Part shown: in pieces, positions 28,736 to 37,306 of the stretch | Layout of the letters: each line of letters opens with the position of its first letter | Numbering within the stretch: the stretch's first letter is position 1 | NCBI RefSeq assembly: GCF_017357225.1 | Contig: NZ_CP071605.1 | Coordinates: forward strand, 1-64,000 | DNA from: Rhizobium binae | Lineage (GTDB): Bacteria; Pseudomonadota; Alphaproteobacteria; Rhizobiales; Rhizobiaceae | Length of the DNA: 64,000 nt | Direction: 5' to 3' | Program-made: the position numbers and the translations under genes | The notes under the pieces: model-generated | The model's database searches: none | Told to the model about the DNA's origin: nothing | What the model saw: the letters and a program-made list of their open reading frames with translations, nothing else

Positions 28736-30043
28736 ATGGCACATGTGGTCGTCTTGGGGGCAGGATTGGGTGGAACGATTGCAGCTTTTCAGCTGCGAGA
28801 TCAGCTTGGTGCGGAGCACGAGGTTTCGGTCGTTGGGAAAGGCGAAACGTTCAGCTTCGTCCCGTCCAACCCATGGGTGGCCGTTGGCTGGCGTGACCGA
28901 TCTTCAGTCGAGGTTAACCTCAGGCCGGTGTTCCAGAGCCGGCATATCGGCTTTCATTCGCAGGGGGCAGCGCGTCTGCATCCTTGCGAACGTCGGATTG
29001 AGCTGACCGATGGCACCTCGCTTTCCTATGACTACCTCGTTATCGCGACCGGTCCCGAGCTTGCGTTTGACGAGATAGAGGGGACGGGTCCGACTGCCGT
29101 CAGTCATTCGATCTGCCGGATCGACCACGCACTTCAGACGAAGGCAGCTGTTCAGAAATTGATCAGCAATCCCGGTCCCGTGGTGGTGGGCGCTGTTCAG
29201 GGCGCTTCCTGTTTCGGTCCGGCCTACGAATTCGCCTTTATTCTGGAAAAGGCGTTGCGAGACGCCAAGGTTCGCGATCGCGTACCGATGGCCTTCGTGA
29301 CTTCCGAGCCCTACATTGGCCATCTCGGCGTTGACGGCGTGGGCGATACGAAAGGACTTCTCGAAAGCCAGCTGCGTCAGAACCACATCAAGTGGCTCTG
29401 CAATGCACGCGTGGACAAGGTTGCGGGCGGCTTGGTTCACGTCTCGGAATTTGCTGAAGACGGCGTCGTGAAGCGCACGCATGAACTGCCGAGCAGCTTT
29501 ACGATGCTGCTGCCGGCTTTCCGCGGCGTCGCGGCGATATCGGGAATAGCCGGCCTCACCAATCCACGCGGCTTCGTCCTTATCGATAAGCACCAGCGCA
29601 ATCCGGCTTTTCCGGAAATCTTCGCCGTCGGGGTCTGCGTCGCAATTCCGCCGCTGGCCACGACGGTTGTGCCCGTCGGCGTACCAAAGACCGGTTTCAT
29701 GATCGAATCGATGGTTACCGCGACGGTACGAAACATCAAACGGCTGGTGAATAACGAAGCGCCCGACGCCCAAGCCACTTGGAACGCCGTCTGTCTTGCC
29801 GACTTCGGCGATTCCGGCGTCGCCTTCGTAGCCCAACCGCAGATCCCGCCGCGCAATGTCAACTGGTCGGCGAGTGGCGCCTGGGTTCATGCTGCGAAGG
29901 TTGGCTTCGAGAAGTACTACCTGCACAAGATGCGCACCGGCAAAGCCGAACCCATTTACGAGCGACTGGCTCTCCAGGCGCTCGGAATAGAGAAGCTCAA
30001 GGAAATCAAGATTGAAGACCCCGGTGCAACTGCGGCCCAATAG
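28736..30043 (+). CDS. sqr: Sulfide:quinone oxidoreductase, FAD-dependent
   Basis: Flavoprotein oxidising sulfide to polysulfide or persulfide and passing electrons to quinone; 435 residues. The FAD-binding N-terminus is VVVLGAGLGGTIAAFQL. Three cysteines, C127 (SHSICRID), C159 (GASCFGPAYEFAF) and C353 (NAVCLADFG), fall within three residues of the redox cysteines C128, C160 and C356 of Acidithiobacillus SQR, so the enzyme looks active. I chose ATG 28736, four bases after GGAGGAA. The gene faces a BigR/SqrR-like repressor and is followed by a DUF2892 gene and an RND pair. Confidence 0.9.
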   Translation: MAHVVVLGAGLGGTIAAFQLRDQLGAEHEVSVVGKGETFSFVPSNPWVAVGWRDRSSVEVNLRPVFQSRHIGFHSQGAARLHPCERRIELTDGTSLSYDYLVIATGPELAFDEIEGTGPTAVSHSICRIDHALQTKAAVQKLISNPGPVVVGAVQGASCFGPAYEFAFILEKALRDAKVRDRVPMAFVTSEPYIGHLGVDGVGDTKGLLESQLRQNHIKWLCNARVDKVAGGLVHVSEFAEDGVVKRTHELPSSFTMLLPAFRGVAAISGIAGLTNPRGFVLIDKHQRNPAFPEIFAVGVCVAIPPLATTVVPVGVPKTGFMIESMVTATVRNIKRLVNNEAPDAQATWNAVCLADFGDSGVAFVAQPQIPPRNVNWSASGAWVHAAKVGFEKYYLHKMRTGKAEPIYERLALQALGIEKLKEIKIEDPGATAAQ

Positions 30044-30074
30044 CGGGGGCAGTGCCGTTAAAGGAGTTTAGGAA

Positions 30075-30275
30075 ATGACATTGGATCGATCGGTTCTCGC
30101 CTTCGCGGGTTTCATGGTGCTGCTGTCAGTGGCGCTGACTGTATGGGTATCGGGTTATTTCGTTTGGCTGACCGTCTTCGTCGGCGCCAACCTGCTTCAA
30201 TCGGCCTATACCGGTTTCTGTCCGGCCGCAAAGCTCTTCCGGATGTTGGGCGTCAAATCAGGCCCGGCCTTCTAA
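30075..30275 (+). CDS. DUF2892 (YgaP-like) inner-membrane protein
   Basis: 66-residue protein with two hydrophobic spans (about 8-25 and 28-44) and the family ending SAYTGFCPAAKLFRMLGVK, which contains the conserved FCP. Such proteins accompany rhodaneses and sulfide oxidation genes and are often under BigR control. It begins 31 bases after the SQR stop in the same operon. The role may be membrane handling of sulfur species, but none is proven for this form. Confidence 0.88.
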   Translation: MTLDRSVLAFAGFMVLLSVALTVWVSGYFVWLTVFVGANLLQSAYTGFCPAAKLFRMLGVKSGPAF

Positions 30276-30288
30276 GAAAGCGGTTTCC

Positions 30289-31251
30289 ATGCGTCTGATT
30301 TTTCTGTTGACCGGGCTCACGCTTGCTGGATCGGCCGCTGCCGAAACCCTGAAGCTGCAACCGATCAGCATCACGGAGTGGAAGGCTGTCTACGGCAGCA
30401 TCGAGGCGCGCAATACAGTGGCCGCACGCGCCCGCATCGGCGGCACGATCATCGAGCTCGATGTCACTGAAGGCGAAAGTGTAAAGGCAGGACAGAAAAT
30501 CGCCGTCGTCCGTGACGAAAAACTTGCCTTTCAGATTGCCGCGCTTGACGCTCAGATCAACGCACTGCAATCGCAATTGACGACCGCACAGGCCGATCTC
30601 GCCCGCGCTGAGACGCTGGTCTCAAGGGGCGCGGTAACAGTCCAGCAATCCGATGCATTGCGCACGCAGGTCGCGGTCACTCGAAACCAAATTACCGCGA
30701 CGCAAGCGCAACGCGCAGTCATCGTCCAGCAGCAGTCCGAAGGCGAGGTTGATGCTCCGACCGACGGCAAGGTGTTGACGGTACCGACTACGAAGGGTGC
30801 GGTCATCATGGCTGGCGAGACTGTCTCAACCGTCGGAGGCGGCGGCCTGTTCCTCCGTCTCGCCATTCCGGAGCGCCACGCCGCCTTTCTGAAGCAGGAT
30901 GCGACGATTAGGATCAGCGTCAACGGCAGGCAATCATCCGGCAAGCTGGTGAAGATCTATCCCGAGATCGACAATGGCCGCGTGATCGCCGATGTCGAGG
31001 CAGACCAACTCGAAACCTCCTTTGTCGAGGCCCGTGTTCTCGTGGAGGTTCCCGTCGGCGAAAGGTCGGTGCTGCTGGTGCCTGTGAATGCGCTCATCAC
31101 GCATTCCGGGTTGGATTTCGTGAAGGTTGCCGAGGGAGCGGCTGTGGTTGAACGGACGGTAATCACTGGGGAACATATCGACAGACCCGGGGGCCGCTTC
31201 ATTGAAATCCTGACCGGACTTGCCGCCGGCGACGAGGTTGTCCTCCCATGA
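30289..31251 (+). CDS. RND efflux periplasmic adaptor subunit
   Basis: Membrane-fusion protein of an RND pump, 320 residues. A short signal peptide (LIFLLTGLTLAGSAAA) precedes a biotinyl-lipoyl half-motif (ARIGGTIIELDVTEGESVKAG), then a coiled-coil hairpin at about 84-145 (AQINALQSQLTTAQADLARAE), the second lipoyl half (GEVDAPTDGKVL) and a beta-barrel. No lipobox Cys is seen. It starts 13 bases after the DUF2892 stop and overlaps the pump gene by ATGA. Confidence 0.9.
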   Translation: MRLIFLLTGLTLAGSAAAETLKLQPISITEWKAVYGSIEARNTVAARARIGGTIIELDVTEGESVKAGQKIAVVRDEKLAFQIAALDAQINALQSQLTTAQADLARAETLVSRGAVTVQQSDALRTQVAVTRNQITATQAQRAVIVQQQSEGEVDAPTDGKVLTVPTTKGAVIMAGETVSTVGGGGLFLRLAIPERHAAFLKQDATIRISVNGRQSSGKLVKIYPEIDNGRVIADVEADQLETSFVEARVLVEVPVGERSVLLVPVNALITHSGLDFVKVAEGAAVVERTVITGEHIDRPGGRFIEILTGLAAGDEVVLP

Positions 31252-34200
31252 CAGAGGCTAGTCACGGCCTTGACATTGCGGGGCGCTTCACCCGTGCCTT
31301 CATCACTTCGCCCTTGACGCCCTTGCTCTTGCTGGCGGCCCTGGCCTTCGGGCTCATCGCTCTTTTCACGCTGCCGAGGGAGGAGGAGCCGCAAATTTCG
31401 GTTCCGATGGTCGACATTCATGTGAAGGGTGATGGATTAAAGGCCGAGGACGCCGCCAAGTTGATCACGGAGCCGCTCGAGACCATCGTCAAGAGTATAG
31501 ACGGGGTCGAACATGTCTACTCCCAGACATATGACGATAAAGTTCTTGTCACCGCCCGCTTCGTCGTTGGGACCTCGTCCGATTCCGCTGTCTTGCGGGT
31601 CGACGAGAAGGTCCAGGCGAATATGGGCAGGATCCCGGTCGGCGTTCCCGCGCCGCTTATCGTCGGCCGTGGCATTGATGACGTTGCTATCCTGACGCTG
31701 ACCTTGACCCCGACGCATGATGGGGCAGGGCATGTGACGGGCGGGGAACTGACGCGCGTCGCGCGTGAACTGAGAACCAGCTTGGCGAAGGTCGACAATG
31801 TTGGCCTGACCTACCTTGTCGGGGAGACGGACGAGGTTCTGCGCGTCGCACCGGATCCAGCCAAGCTTGCTCTCTACGGCATTACCCTGCAGCAATTGGC
31901 CGCCAAGGTGTCCGGCGCAAACCGGGCCTTTCCGGTGGGGGAGGTTCGCGACAAGGGCGAACAGATCGGTCTCGTCGCCGGTGAAACGTTGAGAGCGGCC
32001 TCGGACATCGGCAATTTGCTCCTGACGTCGCGCGACGGACGCCCTGTCTATGTCCGGGACGTGGCGAACATTGGCCTCACCGCCGATTCACAGGAGACGA
32101 TCTCCGCAAGTCTGGTGCACGCAGACAAAGGCGTGGTGCGACTTCCGTCGATCACGATCGCCATCGCCAAGCGACCGGGCTCGAACGCCGTCGTCGTCGC
32201 GCAATCGGTGCTGGCGCGCGTCGATGCGCTGAAGGGAACGCTCATCCCCAATGACATGAGCGTCGATGTCACACGCAATTACGGCGAAACGGCCAACGAC
32301 AAAGCCAATGAGCTGCTGCTTCATCTCGGCCTTGCAACCGTCTCGATCATCGTCCTTGTCGGCTTTTCGATCGGCTGGCGCGAGGCGGCGGTTGTCGCCG
32401 TCGTCATTCCGGTGACGATCCTGCTGACGCTCTTCGCCTCGAAGCTCATGGGCTACACGCTTAACCGCGTTTCGCTGTTCGCATTGATATTCTCCATCGG
32501 CATTCTGGTGGATGACGCGATCGTCGTTATCGAAAATATCGCCCGTCACTGGAGCATGGAGGACGACCGTAGCCGACGGGAGGCTGCTATCGAAGCAGTC
32601 GCGGAAGTGGGAAATCCGACGATCATCGCCACATTGACGGTGGTCACCGCTCTGCTTCCTATGCTCTTCGTCTCCGGTATGATGGGACCCTATATGAGCC
32701 CCATCCCGGCGAACGCCTCCGCCGCCATGATCTTCTCCTTTTTCATAGCCGTTACGGTGACCCCCTGGCTGATGCTGCGGACTGCCGGCCGCGGCAAAGG
32801 GCATTCGGGGCAGTCACAAGCGCAAGGCGGTGTGGTCGGCAGCATTTACAGGCTGGCGGCGCGCCCATTGCTCGCATCGAAGGCATCGAGCTGGATATTC
32901 CTGGTCGTGGTCGGTCTCCTGACCCTCGGCTCGCTCGCGCTCTTTTATACGGAGAATGTGACGGTCAAGCTTCTGCCATTCGATAACAAGTCCGAACTGT
33001 CGGTGATGGTCGACCTGCCCGAAGGATCCTCGGTCGAACAGACTGACGCGGCGGCACAATCCATTGCGCGAATGGTAATGCAGTTTCCCGAGGTGAGGTC
33101 GGCGCAGACCTATGCGGGCACTGCAGCACCCTTCAATTTCAACGGGCTCGTGCGGCACTACTATCTGCGGGCGAGTGCCGAACGGGGGGAGGTCGCCATC
33201 GAACTGCTCGCGAAGGGCGAACGGTCCCGTAGCAGCCATGAGATGGCCGTGGCAATTCGTCGCCGCTTAGATGAGCTCCCAGTCCCGCCGGGAACCAGCC
33301 TGAAGGTTGTCGAGCCCCCGCCCGGGCCACCGGTGATCGCGACGCTGCTTGCCGAAATTTACGGTCCGGATGGCGATACACGCAGGCGCACGGCAGAAGA
33401 GGTGGAGGCGGCATTCCGTGCCGTGCCGTTCATCGTCGACACCGACAATACATACGGACATCCGGCGCGGCGCGTGCGGGCCACGATCTCGACCGATGCG
33501 GCAGAATTCTTTCATGTGGAAGAGAGCGACGTGTTCGATACCCTGGCAATTCTCAATGACGGTGAGACGGTGGGTTATTCACACAGAGGCGGCGGGCGGC
33601 AACCGATTCCGATCCGGTTGGAATTGCCGAAGAGTGACCGCGTGCTGAACGAACGCTTCCTGACCACGCCCATTCCGGCAAATGTTCTTCCAGGAGATCG
33701 CAGTGTCGTCGAATTGGGCGACGTCGTTCACGTCGCCGAGGAGCAGGCGTCATTTCCCATTTTCCGTCACAATGGACGCGCTGCCGAAATGATCACAGGC
33801 GAACTCGCCGGCGCATATGAAGCTCCGCTCTACGGTATGCTTGCCGTCCGTGACGCACTTGGTGGTCAGGACTGGTCCACCCTTTCCAAGCCACGCATCG
33901 CGTTACATGGTCAGCCGGATGACGAAAGCATCTCGACCCTTCTCTGGGATGGCGAATGGGAAGTGACGTGGGTGACTTTCCGCGACATGGGGGCGGCCTT
34001 CATCGCCGCCCTCCTTGGCATATACATTCTCGTCGTCGCTCAGTTTGGATCGTTCAAGCTGCCGCTGGTCATCCTGACGCCGATTCCGCTGACCTTCATC
34101 GGCATCCTCGGTGGGCACTGGCTGTTCGGCGCACCGTTCTCGGCAACCTCGATGATCGGATTCATCGCGCTTGCGGGCATTATCGTCCGCAATTCGATCC

Positions 34201-34448
34201 TGCTGGTGGATTTCATTCGTCATAATGCGGCGCCGAACCGGCCGCTCAGCGAGATCCTGATTAAGGCCGGAGCGGTGCGTTCGAAGCCGATATTGTTGAC
34301 AGCCCTTGCAGCGATGATCGGAGCAATCGTCATCCTCACCGATCCGATTTTCCAGGGCCTCGCGATTTCGCTCTTGTTCGGTCTCGCGTCATCGACCTTG
34401 CTGACAGTTCTCGTCATTCCGGCAATCTACCGCGTTTTAAGGACGTAG
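31248..34448 (+). CDS. RND-family efflux permease
   Basis: Inner-membrane proton-driven pump, 1066 residues, the full length for the AcrB-like family. Two sets of transmembrane helices flank two large periplasmic loops. The proton-relay aspartates are D422 and D423 in SIGILVDDAIVVIENI. The C-terminal membrane part has SATSMIGFIALAGIIVRNSILLVDF. It is coupled to the adaptor gene. No outer-membrane TolC-type gene is present, so a chromosomal one is probably used. The substrate is unknown; its position behind the SQR gene suggests sulfur-related export. Confidence 0.92.
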   Translation: MTEASHGLDIAGRFTRAFITSPLTPLLLLAALAFGLIALFTLPREEEPQISVPMVDIHVKGDGLKAEDAAKLITEPLETIVKSIDGVEHVYSQTYDDKVLVTARFVVGTSSDSAVLRVDEKVQANMGRIPVGVPAPLIVGRGIDDVAILTLTLTPTHDGAGHVTGGELTRVARELRTSLAKVDNVGLTYLVGETDEVLRVAPDPAKLALYGITLQQLAAKVSGANRAFPVGEVRDKGEQIGLVAGETLRAASDIGNLLLTSRDGRPVYVRDVANIGLTADSQETISASLVHADKGVVRLPSITIAIAKRPGSNAVVVAQSVLARVDALKGTLIPNDMSVDVTRNYGETANDKANELLLHLGLATVSIIVLVGFSIGWREAAVVAVVIPVTILLTLFASKLMGYTLNRVSLFALIFSIGILVDDAIVVIENIARHWSMEDDRSRREAAIEAVAEVGNPTIIATLTVVTALLPMLFVSGMMGPYMSPIPANASAAMIFSFFIAVTVTPWLMLRTAGRGKGHSGQSQAQGGVVGSIYRLAARPLLASKASSWIFLVVVGLLTLGSLALFYTENVTVKLLPFDNKSELSVMVDLPEGSSVEQTDAAAQSIARMVMQFPEVRSAQTYAGTAAPFNFNGLVRHYYLRASAERGEVAIELLAKGERSRSSHEMAVAIRRRLDELPVPPGTSLKVVEPPPGPPVIATLLAEIYGPDGDTRRRTAEEVEAAFRAVPFIVDTDNTYGHPARRVRATISTDAAEFFHVEESDVFDTLAILNDGETVGYSHRGGGRQPIPIRLELPKSDRVLNERFLTTPIPANVLPGDRSVVELGDVVHVAEEQASFPIFRHNGRAAEMITGELAGAYEAPLYGMLAVRDALGGQDWSTLSKPRIALHGQPDDESISTLLWDGEWEVTWVTFRDMGAAFIAALLGIYILVVAQFGSFKLPLVILTPIPLTFIGILGGHWLFGAPFSATSMIGFIALAGIIVRNSILLVDFIRHNAAPNRPLSEILIKAGAVRSKPILLTALAAMIGAIVILTDPIFQGLAISLLFGLASSTLLTVLVIPAIYRVLRT

Positions 34449-34516
34449 GGGACAAGGGGGCCGCGCGTTGTCCGTAACGGATTGTCGACGTGTCTCAGGC
34501 AAATTTCATCAGCATT

Positions 34517-34800
34517 TCATTCGACGAACAGCGCTCGGGCATGTTCCTCCGTGACATCGGACGGCAGGGCCGCGACAAGTTCGGCCTTACTGACATAGCC
34601 GTCGCCGTCGGTATCCAATTGGGAGACATTTATGCCTTCGCCGCCATCCCGCTCCCCGCCGGAGGTGGATTAGACTAATCTGCGAAGCGGTTCATCGACA
34701 TGGTCATCAGCTGGGACAAGAGCTTGTCGGCGCTGCTGGTCGAGTATTCGTCGGACTGCTGGGTGGTTGTTGATTTTATTGCTGAAACCGTATTACACGA
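34517..34800 (-). pseudogene. Degraded EF-hand calcium-binding protein
   Basis: On the minus strand two frames separated by a shift near 34673 together read NTVSAIKSTTTQ... KLLSQLMTMSMNRFAD, then a perfect EF-hand loop, DTDGDGYVSKAEL (DxDxDG...E), ending at the TGA at 34517-34519. Rhizobia carry intact proteins of this kind with several such loops; here only one loop remains and no start codon with a ribosome-binding site is visible. It is best read as gene debris. Confidence 0.5.
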
Positions 34801-34839
34801 AAGATGTCCTCGGATGCGGACGTCGAGCTCCTGCTAAAA

Positions 34840-35036
34840 GAATAGGAAGAGATTGATGTTGCAGCAGAAATGGTCTTCACAAGCGCTCCATCGCTAGGGG
34901 CGGGGATGCAACGCATTGCAGAACTTATGAGTTCTATAAATCGAAATCGCTAATGCTGCAACCGAAGAAATATCCCACAGAAATCGTAGTGCGTTTTCTC
35001 AGGTCGTCGGCATGCGCTTCGGCAGGGCGGCTTAGA
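34840..35036 (+). pseudogene. Possible chemoreceptor C-terminal remnant
   Basis: Two plus-strand frames give AGMQRIAELMSSIN and then, after a one-base shift near 34950, NAATEEISHRN. Together these resemble the end of a methyl-accepting signalling domain. Stops interrupt both frames and nothing upstream extends the match. The identification is tentative. Confidence 0.28.
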
Positions 35037-35041
35037 CGATC

Positions 35042-35692
35042 ATGATGAAAGCTATCGATGAGCCCGCGGAAGAGCCGCGCAAACGCGGCCGGCCGAAAGT
35101 CTCTACCGACGAAGACAAGCGCGTGCAGATCGTCGAAGCAGCCCGCCGGGTTTTTGTGAAATACGGATATGCCGGAAGCACGACCGCGGTCGTCGCCTCC
35201 GAAGCGGGCGTTTCCAAACAGACGCTCTATCGCCTGTTTGAGAGCAAGGAAGAGCTGTTCGCCGCCGTTGTCGCTGCGCATCGGCGGCTGATGCTTGATC
35301 TGCCGCGGCCCGCCGAAGATTGTTCGATCGCCGAAAGCCTTGCACGGATCTTCATGCTCGACATGGACGAGGACAGAGATGCGGACCGTGCCGGTTTCCT
35401 CCAGCTCGTCTTCCGTGAAGCAGCACAGTTTCCTGAACTTGTCGAGATCCTGCAACGGGAAGGTATGCTTGCCAGCCGACAGGAGCTGGCCGACTGGCTG
35501 AGCGATCGCCGGGCCGAAGGCCGGCTCACCCTGGACGATCCGCTGAGCGGCGCCCGGATGCTGATGGATATGATCTTCGGAGGCATGGGACCGCCGGAGG
35601 GCCGTGCCCAGGCTTGGCCCGATCGGGCCGCGCTGCTTGCCCATCTTCGCCGCTCAATCGCAATCTTTGCCGCCGGCATCGGCGCCGCCTGA
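35042..35692 (+). CDS. TetR/AcrR-family transcriptional regulator
   Basis: Regulator of 216 residues. The N-terminal DNA-binding domain is complete: RVQIVEAARRVFVKYGYAGSTTAVVASEAGVSKQTLYRLFESKEELFAA (about 29-78 in several conserved blocks). The C-terminal ligand domain is of the AcrR C-terminal type (LVFREAAQFPELVEIL). The start may be either of two adjacent ATGs, 35042 or 35045, without a clear ribosome-binding site. It lies 590 bases downstream of the RND pump gene and could regulate it, but debris separates them. Confidence 0.85.
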   Translation: MMKAIDEPAEEPRKRGRPKVSTDEDKRVQIVEAARRVFVKYGYAGSTTAVVASEAGVSKQTLYRLFESKEELFAAVVAAHRRLMLDLPRPAEDCSIAESLARIFMLDMDEDRDADRAGFLQLVFREAAQFPELVEILQREGMLASRQELADWLSDRRAEGRLTLDDPLSGARMLMDMIFGGMGPPEGRAQAWPDRAALLAHLRRSIAIFAAGIGAA

Positions 35693-35741
35693 GCGAACCA
35701 GAGACATTTCTGACTCTTGGCTTCCAATTCACCGTCGGGCA

Positions 35742-35921
35742 AATTATAGAACTTCCCTGTCGGATCCTGACAAAGTCGACGATCTGATCAAGCGCTTCAC
35801 CGCCATGTACGACATGGCCAACGGCACCGGCACCGCGTCGACCGCGCTTTCAATTCTGACCGGTTCAGCGGCGATCAGCGCCAATACGCTGCGAGCAGTG
35901 GCGCAATTGAAAAGCGGGTAA
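35742..35921 (+). pseudogene. C-terminal fragment, possibly of a DUF1217 flagellar-region protein
   Basis: The frame reads SLSDPDKVDDLIKRFTAMYD, then MANGTGTASTALSILTG and ISANTLRAVAQLK before a TAA at 35919. The layout (DPxKV, KRFTAxYDM, a final hydrophobic repeat) resembles the end of DUF1217 proteins found in rhizobial flagellar loci. There is no start or N-terminal part, so this is a remnant. The rest of 35693-36233 shows no supported gene. Confidence 0.35.
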
Positions 35922-36233
35922 GTGATCCAACTCTGTTCCTGAGGCCGTCTACCGCCATCCAACGTCGTTCTGCAGACGCCACTCCCGGAACTAGCCGGGA
36001 AAACTTCCTGTAGGAAAGTCCTCCAGAAGCCGCTGGGCGACCTCTTTGGCTTCCGCAAAATCGCCGCGCCCTTTGCTTCGACTATCTTGAGCAAGCCGAG
36101 CGGTCAGAACGCAACCAGTGGTTCGCCCGGAACCAATCGAAAATGCTGCGCCGCCAAAAGAATCACCGCGCGCACGGCTGCGCGTTTTTTCGGCATGACC
36201 CATTGACAATTCATCCTTGATGGCACTTGATAC

Positions 36234-36277
36234 ATTATTCCAGTAAAACAGACATGATTCTATTATATTGGAATAAT
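36234..36277. promoter_or_regulatory. Inverted repeat upstream of an amino-acid ABC operon
   Basis: ATTATTCCA (36234-36242) and TGGAATAAT (36269-36277) are perfect 9-bp complements separated by 26 bases. They lie 27 bases before the binding-protein start and downstream of a TTGACA at 36203-36208. This is a candidate operator or leader hairpin; the regulator is unknown. Confidence 0.5.
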
Positions 36278-36303
36278 AGGAAAGCATCCATAAGGGGAAC
36301 GCC

Positions 36304-37143
36304 ATGACCATTTCCTTTCGCACCGGTGTGATATCGCTGGTCGCCGCCGCTTTGTTGTCCTCGCCTGTGCTCGCCGAGGGCAGCAAGCTCGATGAAGTGC
36401 TGGCCCGCGGCCATCTCGTACTTGGCACGGGCAGCACCAATGCGCCCTGGCACTTCAAGAGCGCGGACGACAAGTTTCAGGGCTTCGACGTAGACATGGG
36501 CCATATCATCGCCAAGGCCCTGTTCGGCGATCCGGAGAAGATCGAATATGTCAACCAGTCGTCGGACGCCCGCATCCCGAACATCACCACCGATAAGGTC
36601 GACATCACCTGCCAGTTCATGACCGTTACGGGCGAACGCGCCCAGCAGGTCGCCTTCACCATTCCATATTATCGTGAGGGCGTCGGCCTGATGCTCAAGG
36701 CAGATGGAAAATATGCTGATTATGCCGCCCTGAAGGCTGCCGGCTCCTCGGTCACTATCTCGGTTCTCCAGAACGTATACGCCGAAGCTATGGTGCACGC
36801 CGCATTGCCGGAGGCGACCGTCGACCAGTATGAATCCGTCGACCTGATCTATCAGGCGCTGGAGTCGGGGCGTGCCGATGCCGCCGCCACGGACCAGTCG
36901 TCGCTCGCTTGGTACATGACGCAGAACCAGGGCCGCTACAAGGACGCCGGCTACGGCTGGAATCCGCAGACCTATGCCTGCGCCGTCAAGCGCGGCGATC
37001 AGGATTGGCTGAACTTCGTCAACACCGCTCTTCACGAAGCGATGACGGGTGTCGAATTCGACTTTTACGCCAAATCCTACAAGACCTGGTTCGGCAAGGA
37101 TCTGGCGCCACCGCAGATCGGCTTCCCCGTCGAATTCAAGTGA
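36304..37143 (+). CDS. Polar amino-acid ABC transporter substrate-binding protein
   Basis: Periplasmic binding protein of the SBP family 3, 279 residues, with a signal peptide cleaved near ALLSSPVLA-EG. The mature N-terminus is LDEVLARGHLVLGTG, and SSDARIPNITTDKVDI holds the Arg/Asp pair that usually grips the alpha-amino and carboxyl groups of amino acids. It heads a complete four-gene importer (two permeases at 37307 and 37975, ATPase at 38647). The exact amino acid cannot be read from sequence. Confidence 0.88.
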   Translation: MTISFRTGVISLVAAALLSSPVLAEGSKLDEVLARGHLVLGTGSTNAPWHFKSADDKFQGFDVDMGHIIAKALFGDPEKIEYVNQSSDARIPNITTDKVDITCQFMTVTGERAQQVAFTIPYYREGVGLMLKADGKYADYAALKAAGSSVTISVLQNVYAEAMVHAALPEATVDQYESVDLIYQALESGRADAAATDQSSLAWYMTQNQGRYKDAGYGWNPQTYACAVKRGDQDWLNFVNTALHEAMTGVEFDFYAKSYKTWFGKDLAPPQIGFPVEFK

Positions 37144-37151
37144 CCGTCGAT

Positions 37152-37179
37152 GCGGGGCGGGAGTTCGCTCCCGCTCCGC
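37152..37179 (+). promoter_or_regulatory. Intercistronic hairpin with UUCG loop
   Basis: GCGGGGCGGGAG pairs over 12 positions (one G-U) with CTCCCGCTCCGC around a TTCG tetraloop, eight bases after the binding-protein stop. A UUCG loop on so GC-rich a stem is exceptionally stable. There is no U run, so it is probably a 3'-end stabiliser. Confidence 0.75.
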
Positions 37180-37225
37180 TAGAACAGGATGATCTTGGTC
37201 TAGGTCGGGCTAAGATCTCAGTCCG
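37180..37225. repeat. Short dispersed-type palindromic repeat
   Basis: The segment beginning TAGAACAGGATGATCTTGG contains the inverted pair GATCTT/AAGATC and looks like the short palindromic sequences scattered through rhizobial intergenic regions. Only one copy was noticed in this window, so the call rests on general resemblance. Confidence 0.3.
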
Positions 37226-37306
37226 CTTCTGAATCGAATGATTGGAGATGACGTCGTCGGGCCCGCTCACAGGCTCGGCGGCATGCTCTGGTCTGAAAGG
37301 GCCCGC

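Noticed and set aside
34490..34678. 62-codon plus-strand frame after the RND pump gene
   Set aside because: The minus strand of the same bases encodes a perfect EF-hand loop, so the plus frame is a shadow of that remnant.
35991..36235. Possible minus-strand coding remnant ending AKEVAQRLLEDFPTGSFPG
   Set aside because: It has a plausible protein look, but I could not tie it to any family, and it lacks a convincing start.
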